Origin: Clostridiales bacterium
GTDB taxonomy: Bacteria > Bacillota > Clostridia > Christensenellales > Aristaeellaceae
Assembly (NCBI GenBank): GCA_004556155.1
Contig: SFIM01000001.1
Location: forward strand, 62,001-126,000
Length of the DNA stretch: 64,000 nt
Direction: 5' to 3'
Shown: piece by piece, positions 55,245 through 61,754 of the stretch
Layout: each line of letters begins with the position of its first letter
Position numbering within the stretch: position 1 is the stretch's first letter
Notes under the pieces: generated by a model
What the model was told of the DNA's origin: nothing
Databases searched by the model: none
What the model saw: the letters and a program-made list of their open reading frames with translations, nothing else
Position numbers and translations under genes: made by a program

Positions 55245-55730
55245 ATGGATTTTGAGCAGCTCTACACCACGTATTTCCGGAAGGTCTATGGCTTTGCCCT
55301 CTCCCTTTCCCGCAACGCGCACATGGCCGAGGAAATCACCCAGGAAACCTTCTACCGCGTGCTCCGCAATCCGGACGCATTCGAGGGTCGCTCCAGCGTG
55401 GATACCTACCTGTGCTCCATCGCGCACCATCAGTATGTTTCCATGCTGCGCAGGCAAAAGCACATCGATTTCCGCACCGATACGGCGCAGCTGTCCGCCC
55501 CTGGCGGCATGGAGGAAGCGCTGGCGGACCGCGATACCGCGCGGCAGCTGTATCTGCTGCTTCACAGGCTGGAAGAGCCGTATAAGGAGGTTTTTACCCT
55601 GCGCACGCTGGGTGAGCTTCCCTTTGCGCAGATCGGCGCGCTGTTTCAGAAGGGTGACGGCTGGGCCAGGGTGATCTACTACCGCGCCAAGCAGAAAATT
55701 CAGGAAATGCTCCAGGAGGAAGCAACATGA
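55245..55730 (+). CDS. ECF-type RNA polymerase sigma factor
   Basis: 161 residues from ATG 55245 (MDFEQLYTTYFRKVYGFALS) after AAAGGAGGGCAGACC. Region 2: AEEITQETFYRVLRNPDAFEGRSSVDTYL with the -10-reading helix. Region 4: RLEEPYKEVFTLRTLGELPFAQIGALF followed by ARVIYYRAKQKIQEML. The stop overlaps the anti-sigma start by 4 bp (ATGA). Together they form a membrane-signal response unit. Confidence 0.94.
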   Translation: MDFEQLYTTYFRKVYGFALSLSRNAHMAEEITQETFYRVLRNPDAFEGRSSVDTYLCSIAHHQYVSMLRRQKHIDFRTDTAQLSAPGGMEEALADRDTARQLYLLLHRLEEPYKEVFTLRTLGELPFAQIGALFQKGDGWARVIYYRAKQKIQEMLQEEAT

Positions 55731-56683
55731 GCGAACAAAATAAAATTCCCTGCGCTGTTGCGCAGGATCTGATGCCGCTGGTCATCGACGGCGCGGCCAG
55801 TGAGCAAAGCCGTCAGGCTGTCGCACAGCATGTGGCTGCCTGCTCCGCTTGCAGCCAGATATACCGCGAAATGCAAAGCGCCGCGCCCGCGCCCGTCGCG
55901 CAGGGCAAGGTGGAGCAGGGCTTCCGCCAGGCTGTCAAGCGCCAGCGCAAGCGTTTTCGTGCCTGGAAAATCGCCGCGCTGTGCCTGGGGCTGGTGGTGG
56001 CCATCTGCCTGGGCACGGTCGTCGCCAAGCCCGAGCTTTTGCTGGGCTTTGTGCAGGATGTGCCCCTCTCCTGGGCGCAGGATTTGCAGCTGGTGCGCAC
56101 AACACAGGGCGCGCTGCTGCTGCAGTTTACCCCCGCGCCGCAGTACAAGCAGCACTATGGCTGGAGATCCTTAACCAGTGATCAGGGCGAGGCAGCCTTC
56201 ACCTGGAGGTACCCCTGGATCGAGCGTGTGCTGGGCAGAACGCTGCAGGGCGATGTGACTGCTGTGCCCAGCCGTATTCTAAAAACCGCCGACGGCCGCT
56301 GGGCGGATATGGGCACGCTGTGCACCTATCGCTATCAGAATGGCAAATTCTACGAAATGATTCTCAAGCCCATGACCGCCGCCGATTTCAAAGCGCTGGA
56401 GGAAAAGGGCGTTGTCCCCCAGAATGCCACCGCAATGTGGCGGCAGTGCGAATGTTCGGGGGAGTTCAGCACGATTTCCATGCAGGCAGGCCGCAAAAAG
56501 CTGTGCATATACAGCGCGGAAAACGGCGAAATCCCGTTGTGCGACGCCGAAACACAGGCAGCCTTTGACGCCTTTATTGCCGATAATCCCGGCTATTACT
56601 ATTGGGACGGCGATTTGCAGCAGGCATGGCAGAATGGCAGCCTCTATGTTCCCATGGAAGGCGAAACAGAAGGCAAGGAATAA
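55727..56683 (+). CDS. Membrane anti-sigma factor with a zinc-finger N-terminus
   Basis: 318 residues. The N-terminal zf-HC2 motif is CAVAQDLMPLVIDGAASEQ followed by H-V-A-A-C-S-A-C (H-x3-C-x2-C). A single transmembrane helix is at about 83-102 (IAALCLGLVVAICLGTVVA). An external domain of about 210 residues ends in ...YYYWDGDLQQAW. It would hold the ECF sigma factor at the membrane until an envelope signal releases it. No RsiW-like cleavage motif was resolved. Confidence 0.9.
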   Translation: MSEQNKIPCAVAQDLMPLVIDGAASEQSRQAVAQHVAACSACSQIYREMQSAAPAPVAQGKVEQGFRQAVKRQRKRFRAWKIAALCLGLVVAICLGTVVAKPELLLGFVQDVPLSWAQDLQLVRTTQGALLLQFTPAPQYKQHYGWRSLTSDQGEAAFTWRYPWIERVLGRTLQGDVTAVPSRILKTADGRWADMGTLCTYRYQNGKFYEMILKPMTAADFKALEEKGVVPQNATAMWRQCECSGEFSTISMQAGRKKLCIYSAENGEIPLCDAETQAAFDAFIADNPGYYYWDGDLQQAWQNGSLYVPMEGETEGKE

Positions 56684-56692
56684 CGGAACAAT

Positions 56693-56738
56693 AAAAACGC
56701 AGCCCTTTCGGCGATATAGCCGAAGGGGCTGCGTTTTT
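56693..56738. terminator. Strong bidirectional terminator after the anti-sigma gene
   Basis: AAAAACGCAGCCC pairs with GGGCTGCGTTTTT; the inner stem is TTCGGC-GATATA-GCCGAA. Confidence 0.92.
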
Positions 56739-56819
56739 GCTTTGAAGCGTTCTTGAAGGGCAATGCTGCTGGACACATCAATTAGGCGCAACGGTGAGCA
56801 TGTCCCGTGGCACGCCTTC

Positions 56820-56896
56820 CAGCTTTTATCCAACTGACTTTTACGTCACACACAGGTTCTTTGTTTCTTTCTTGACTCAAGAAAGAAACGTTCCCC
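56820..56896 (+). repeat. Palindromic intergenic repeat, copy B
   Basis: Contains CTTTTACGTCACACACAGG, TTCTTT and the stem GTTTCTTTCTTG-ACT-CAAGAAAGAAAC (56863-56889). Relative to copy A, stem positions 4 and 12 changed on both arms, preserving pairing. It is followed by a GTTCCCCTCGTT direct duplication (about 56890-56920). Confidence 0.8.
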
Positions 56897-56969
56897 TCGT
56901 TTCCCCGTTCCCCTCGTTCTCATCCCCAATAAAAAACGGGCCGCACGAAGCAACCCGAATCAATGAAAC

Positions 56970-58685
56970 TTAGCTGATTTTCTTCAGCTCTTCATCCTCC
57001 AGTACACGATAGGCAACCTTGCCGACCAGCGTGGTGGGCAGATTTTCACGGAACTCGATATCATAGGGCATGGCGTACTTGGCGATGTTCTTGCGGCAGT
57101 GGGCCAGAATGCTCTGTTTGGTTTCCTCGGTGGCGGGGAAGCCGGGCTTGAGCATGACGAAGGCCTTGACCTTCTGCATCTTGTAGGAATCGGGCACGCC
57201 GATGATGCAGCAGCGCTGAACGGCCTCGTGCGCCTCCAGAATGTTTTCAAGCTGCGCAGGGTACACATTGTAGCCCGAGGTGATGATCATGCGCTTGCGG
57301 CGGCCGCGGAAATAGACGAAACCATCTGCGTCCATCACGCCCAGATCGCCCGTGTATACCCAGGTGAGACCGTCGGCATGCCTGCGCAGCGTCTGGGCGG
57401 TTTCCTCGGGATGATGCAGATACTCGCGCATCACAGTGGGGCCGGCCAGCAGGATCTCGCCCTCCTCGCCGTAGGGCAGCTCCTCGTCGGTGCCGGGGGT
57501 AACGATCTTGTAGTAGGTATCGGGGAAGGGCAGGCCGATGCTGCCTTCGCGGTGCATGGTGGGCGGGGTGAGGCAGGAGGCGGTAACGCACTCGGTGGTG
57601 CCGTAACCCTCGCGGATCTGGATGACGGCCTTGTGATCGTACAGGAACTTATCGAACTTTTTTTTCAGCTCGATCGTCAGCGAATCGCCGCCGGAGAACA
57701 CGCCCTTGAGGCTGCTCAGATCGGCCTTTTCCATGTTGGGCAGGCGCAGCAGTGCCTCATACAGCGTGGGCACGCCCGCGATGAAATTGCACTTGTACTT
57801 GGTAATCAGCTTGGAATAGCTCTTGGCGGTAAAGCGCGGCACCAGCACGCACCGGCCGCCCTGGGTGAGCATGGTGTGGATGCACACGCCCAAACCAAAG
57901 CCGTGGAAGATGGGCATGGCGGCCAGCATGCGGTCGCCGGGACGGAACATGGGGTTGGTGGCGATGACCTGCTGGGACAGGGCGTTGAAATTCAGATTCG
58001 TCAGCACAATGCCCTTGGTGGTGCCGGTGGTGCCGCCCGAATAGAGGATGACCGCGGGATCTTCAGGCTTGCGCTCCACCTTATAGCGCCAGAAGCAGGA
58101 CTTGCTGAGGTTAAGGAACTTCTGCCAGCGGATGACAGGCGCGTCGTCGGGAATCTTGCGGATCTTGCGGCCTTCGGTAAGCATATAGCCTGTTTTGAGG
58201 GGCTGGGACAGCTCATCCCGGATGCTGGCGATGATGACGTTGACAATATTGGTGTTGTTGCGGATGGCTTCGATTTTATGATAGAACTGATCCAGCGTGA
58301 TTACCGTCACGCTGTTGGATTCGTTCAGATAGAATTCGATTTCCTTTTCGCTGGACAGGGGATGCACCATGTTGGCGATACCGCCCACCATGTTGATGGC
58401 GTAGAACATGGCGATGGCCTGCGGGCAGTTGGGCATGGCGATGGTAACGCAATCGTTTTCGCGGATGCCGATGGTTTTAAGCGCCTTGGCGCAGCGCTCC
58501 ACATGCTCCAGCAGCTGCCTGTAGGTGGTGGAGCGTCCCATGAAATCCATGGCGATGTTGTTGGGGTATTTATCGGCCACGGACTTGAGCATATCGTACA
58601 TGGAGCCCTGGAAATAATCCAGATGCGCGGGGATATCGCCCAGGTTCTTTACCCACGGGGCCTTGGCGGTGATTTTATCGGGCAT
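56970..58685 (-). CDS. Acyl-CoA ligase (AMP-binding, long-chain fatty acid type)
   Basis: 571 residues of the ANL superfamily, activating a carboxylic acid to acyl-AMP and then acyl-CoA. The ATP-binding P-loop is ILYSGGTTGTTKGIVLTN. Further core motifs are REGYGTTEC, VYTGDLGVMDADGFVYFRGRRKRMI and the C-terminal GKVAYRVLEDEELKK with the catalytic Lys in LVGKVAYR. The start overlaps the upstream E2-like stop by one base, so the two are translated together. Substrate unknown; medium/long-chain acids are the family norm. Confidence 0.93.
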   Translation of the reverse strand: MPDKITAKAPWVKNLGDIPAHLDYFQGSMYDMLKSVADKYPNNIAMDFMGRSTTYRQLLEHVERCAKALKTIGIRENDCVTIAMPNCPQAIAMFYAINMVGGIANMVHPLSSEKEIEFYLNESNSVTVITLDQFYHKIEAIRNNTNIVNVIIASIRDELSQPLKTGYMLTEGRKIRKIPDDAPVIRWQKFLNLSKSCFWRYKVERKPEDPAVILYSGGTTGTTKGIVLTNLNFNALSQQVIATNPMFRPGDRMLAAMPIFHGFGLGVCIHTMLTQGGRCVLVPRFTAKSYSKLITKYKCNFIAGVPTLYEALLRLPNMEKADLSSLKGVFSGGDSLTIELKKKFDKFLYDHKAVIQIREGYGTTECVTASCLTPPTMHREGSIGLPFPDTYYKIVTPGTDEELPYGEEGEILLAGPTVMREYLHHPEETAQTLRRHADGLTWVYTGDLGVMDADGFVYFRGRRKRMIITSGYNVYPAQLENILEAHEAVQRCCIIGVPDSYKMQKVKAFVMLKPGFPATEETKQSILAHCRKNIAKYAMPYDIEFRENLPTTLVGKVAYRVLEDEELKKIS

Positions 58686-59563
58686 CAGTAGTCTACCTCC
58701 TCGCTGATGGGACGGTCCAGCAGCTCCGGGTGCTCCAGCAGGTGCTTAAGCAGCCGGATGGACTTGGAATAATAGTAGCCGTCGGCCAGACGCTCGTCGA
58801 TGGTCAGACCCAGCTCGACGGTTTCACGCATGGTGCAGGAGCCGTCCTCCGCATTGAAAACGGGCGTGCTGCCCTTTTCGCCAATCAGGCAGAAAACGCC
58901 GTTGGTGCCCCAGTTGGTCAGGTGATGATAGCCGCACTTGAGCTTGATGGAGCCGACGTTTGACAGCACCACCGAGGAATAATAGGGATCGGTGGCGATG
59001 AGAAAATTGGGGCACCAGCCGTGCTTGTCCAGAAAGCGGATGATATCCACCAGGAAGCGGCTGAGAAAGCGCGGCATGCTGGTCAGAATATCCATGCTGT
59101 CGGTGGTGCGGTCTACCTTGTCGCTGCGGCAGGACATCACCTGATCGCGGATGCACTGATGGATGGAATCCATTGTGTCGCTTTCCTTGGCGCGCACAAA
59201 GGCCAGCGCCTCCGCGCCGTCGTCGGCGAACTTCTTTTTTACTACAAAGGCGGCCGAAACATTATAGCGCTGATACACGTTGCGGTTGGCGATGAAGCGG
59301 TTCATCTTGGGCCGCAGGGTCAGCGTTTTTACCAGCGCGGCCACAATTACATGAAACATGGTGTAGGGCAGATCGGGCTGGCTTTCGTTCTTCTTGGCGA
59401 TATAGGCATTGATGGGCGCAAGGTCGATGCGCTCGGAGATGTAGGCTTCGTTATCGCAGCGATTGGGATAAATCAGGGGCGTGATATAGTGCATGGAATC
59501 CAGCTCGCGCATGAGCCGCCCGTCCTTGCGATCTCCAAACCGCCGTTTGTATTGCTCGGCCAA
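58685..59563 (-). CDS. E2 acyltransferase-fold protein lacking the catalytic histidine
   Basis: 292 residues from the TTG at 59563 (LAEQYKRRFGDRKDGRLM), because AAGGAGG lies 8 nt upstream; in-frame ATGs at 59569 and 59623 are less well placed. The chloramphenicol-acetyltransferase/2-oxoacid-dehydrogenase E2 fold is suggested by MFHVIVAALVKTLTLRPKMNRFI, RYNVSAAFVVKKKF, SSVVLSNVGSIKLK and the C-terminal GLTIDERLADGYYYSKSIRLLKHLLEHP. The last should be the H-x-x-x-D-G active site but reads E-x-x-x-D-G. There is no lipoyl or peripheral domain. Paired with the acyl-CoA ligase; possibly an acyl-binding or altered transferase. Confidence 0.75.
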   Translation of the reverse strand: MAEQYKRRFGDRKDGRLMRELDSMHYITPLIYPNRCDNEAYISERIDLAPINAYIAKKNESQPDLPYTMFHVIVAALVKTLTLRPKMNRFIANRNVYQRYNVSAAFVVKKKFADDGAEALAFVRAKESDTMDSIHQCIRDQVMSCRSDKVDRTTDSMDILTSMPRFLSRFLVDIIRFLDKHGWCPNFLIATDPYYSSVVLSNVGSIKLKCGYHHLTNWGTNGVFCLIGEKGSTPVFNAEDGSCTMRETVELGLTIDERLADGYYYSKSIRLLKHLLEHPELLDRPISEEVDY

Positions 59564-59629
59564 TGTCATTTCCTCCTTGGTGAGCGTGCAGATATCGAGA
59601 ATGCTGCGCCATATGCCGCTCAAGATAGC

Positions 59630-59658
59630 ATATTATCATTAATTGTAAATAATTTCAA
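59630..59658 (-). promoter_or_regulatory. Promoter for the E2-like/acyl-CoA ligase operon
   Basis: Minus strand TTGAAA (59653-59658), a 17-nt spacer, TAATAT (59630-59635). Confidence 0.75.
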
Positions 59659-59810
59659 TACAATTGCCGTTGATCTTCAGTTGAGAATTGAAATGATTGC
59701 CGCGAAAATCCAATGCGTTCGGGCTTTTTTGCGAATATGTCAAAATCGCGGCGGGCAGGGTATAAAGATGAAGCGGGTGTAAATTTTCTGAATACAATGC
59801 GCAAAGGCGC

Positions 59811-59839
59811 TTGATTTTTTTGCTTTAACATGATATTAC
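59811..59839 (+). promoter_or_regulatory. Probable promoter for rbgA-rnhB-yraN
   Basis: TTGATT (59811-59816), a 17-nt spacer, TATTAC (59834-59839). Confidence 0.55.
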
Positions 59840-59899
59840 TTTAAGAGAAACGCGAAAATGCATTTTTATTCCAGATTATGGAAATCTTCAGGAGCCTGT

Positions 59900-60784
59900 A
59901 TGCAGATTAACTGGTATCCCGGCCATATGGCCAAGGCTAAGCGGCTTTTGCAGGATCAGCTTTCCCGCGTGGATGCGGTGATTGAAATTTGCGACGCCCG
60001 CTTGCCCGAATCCAGCCGAAACCCCGTGCTCAACGCCATGCTGCGCGGCAAGGCGCGGGTATTGATGATGAACAAGGCCGACCTTGCCAATCCTGCCATG
60101 ACCCGCAAGTGGCAGGCGTATTATCAAGCCCACGGCGTGCAGTGCGCGGCCATTACGGCAGGGCGCAGCGCGCGGGAGGTATTCAAGGCCATTGAAAACC
60201 TGACCCGCGACAAGGTGGCGCGCGGCGAGGCGCGTGGCGTGCGCCGCACGGTGCGCGTGATGGTGGTGGGCGTGCCGAACGTGGGCAAAAGCACCATCAT
60301 CAATCAGCTGCACGGCGGTGCGATTGCCCAGGTGGGCAACCGTCCGGGCGTGACGCGCGCCAATCAGTGGGTGCGTGTGGGCGAATATCTGGAGGTGCTG
60401 GACACCCCCGGCCTTTTGTGGCCAAAGCTGGATGATCCCGTGGCTGCGCGGCGGCTGGCGTATATCTCCGCCATCCGGGACGAGGTGGTGGATACCTTCG
60501 CCCTGTCCTGCGCGCTGCTGGAGGATATGACAGCCCTGGCGCCCGAGGCGCTGACGGCGCGGTACAAGATTACCGATATGTCCTTGCGTGGGCAGGCACT
60601 GCTGGAGGCGGTGTGCCGCGGGCGTGGCTTTTTGCTGCGCGGGGGAGAGCTGGATATCGAGCGCGCCACCGCCGTGGTGCTGGATGAGTTCCGCGATGGC
60701 AAGCTGGGCAGGCTGACGCTGGAAGCGCCGCCGGAGACGGCTGAAAAAGCCCCTGTGAAGGAGAACAACGACGATGCGCAGTGA
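59900..60784 (+). CDS. rbgA: Ribosome biogenesis GTPase A
   Basis: Circularly permuted GTPase (YlqF) required for late 50S assembly, 294 residues from ATG 59900 after CAGGAGCCTGT. Order G4-G1-G3: LMMNKADLAN, then VGVPNVGKSTIINQL, then VLDTPGLLWPKL. The N-terminal INWYPGHMAKAKRLL is the family signature. The C-terminal helical domain binds RNA (ERATAVVLDEFRDGKLGRLTLE). It overlaps rnhB by 11 bp, as in many Bacillota. Confidence 0.97.
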   Translation: MQINWYPGHMAKAKRLLQDQLSRVDAVIEICDARLPESSRNPVLNAMLRGKARVLMMNKADLANPAMTRKWQAYYQAHGVQCAAITAGRSAREVFKAIENLTRDKVARGEARGVRRTVRVMVVGVPNVGKSTIINQLHGGAIAQVGNRPGVTRANQWVRVGEYLEVLDTPGLLWPKLDDPVAARRLAYISAIRDEVVDTFALSCALLEDMTALAPEALTARYKITDMSLRGQALLEAVCRGRGFLLRGGELDIERATAVVLDEFRDGKLGRLTLEAPPETAEKAPVKENNDDAQ

Positions 60785-61388
60785 CAGCCAGGAGCGCCGC
60801 ATGGCGATGATTGCCCATGATCAGCCCTATTGGGCGGCCTGCGCGCGTGTGGCCGGCATGGACGAGGCCGGGCGCGGCCCGCTGGCGGGCAACGTGGTGA
60901 CGGCGTGTGTGATCATGCCCAGCGCGCCCACGGTGGATTGGGTGGATGACTCCAAAAAGCTTTCCGCCCTGCGCCGCGATAAAGTATATGAAGAAATCCT
61001 GCGCACGGCGCTGTATGTGGGCGTAGGCCGCGCCAGCGCGCAGGAGATTGACGAAATCAATATCCTGCAGGCCACCATGAACGCCATGCGCCGCGCTGCG
61101 GCGGATGCGCAGGCCAATATTTATCTGATCGACGCGGTGAAGAATCTGGGGCTGGACGCGCCGGAAATCCCCATCGTGCACGGCGACGCAGTGTCCTATT
61201 CCATCGCTGCGGCCAGCATTGTGGCCAAGGTGACGCGGGATCGGGAGCTGCTTGCCCTAGATCAGCAGTATCCGCAGTACGGCTTTGCCAGGCATAAGGG
61301 CTACGGAACGGCGGAGCATATTGCTGCGATCCGCGAGCATGGCCCCTGTCCGGCGCATCGGATGACCTTTATCCGTAAATTCCTATGA
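60774..61388 (+). CDS. rnhB: Ribonuclease HII
   Basis: Removes ribonucleotides and RNA primers from DNA. 204 residues: ARVAGMDEAGRGPLAGNVVTA (catalytic Asp-Glu), VDDSKKLSALRRDKVYEEI, YLIDAVKN (Asp) and SIAAASIVAKVTRDRELLALD (Asp). The C-terminal YGFARHKGYGTAEHIAAIREHGPCPAHR is family-typical. The alternative downstream Met (MAMIAHDQPYW) would shorten the N-terminus by 9 residues. Confidence 0.97.
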   Translation: MRSDSQERRMAMIAHDQPYWAACARVAGMDEAGRGPLAGNVVTACVIMPSAPTVDWVDDSKKLSALRRDKVYEEILRTALYVGVGRASAQEIDEINILQATMNAMRRAAADAQANIYLIDAVKNLGLDAPEIPIVHGDAVSYSIAAASIVAKVTRDRELLALDQQYPQYGFARHKGYGTAEHIAAIREHGPCPAHRMTFIRKFL

Positions 61389-61726
61389 ACAACGCGTATC
61401 AGGCAGGATTGCTGTATGAGCTGCGCGCGGCGCGCTATGTGCGGCGGCGCGGGTATCGTCTGCTGAACATGCGCTATCGCGCGCGCGACGGCGAGATTGA
61501 TCTGATCGCCCGCGACGGCGATACGATTGTCTTTATTGAAGTAAAGGCACGCCCGGCGGGTAAGCTGGGCGCGGGCGTGGCCGCTGTGACGGCGGACAAG
61601 CGACGCAGGCTGCGGCACGCGGCGGATGCGTATCTGTCCCGCAAGGGGCTGCGCGACGCGCCGTGTCGGTTTGATATCCTGGAGTTTTCGCGCGCCGGGA
61701 TTTTTTACATGGAAAATGCCTTTTGA
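61385..61726 (+). CDS. YraN/UPF0102 family endonuclease-like protein
   Basis: 113 residues, overlapping rnhB by 4 bp. Restriction-endonuclease-like fold motif: RRGYRLLNMRYRARDGEIDLIARDGDTIVFIEVKARP (E-I-D-L-I and E-V-K). C-terminal RKGLRDAPCRFDILEF. UPF0102 proteins follow rnhB in many bacteria; function unproven. Confidence 0.93.
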   Translation: MNNAYQAGLLYELRAARYVRRRGYRLLNMRYRARDGEIDLIARDGDTIVFIEVKARPAGKLGAGVAAVTADKRRRLRHAADAYLSRKGLRDAPCRFDILEFSRAGIFYMENAF

Positions 61727-61754
61727 GCGGATGCTATCCGAAAAGGAGCGTGTG

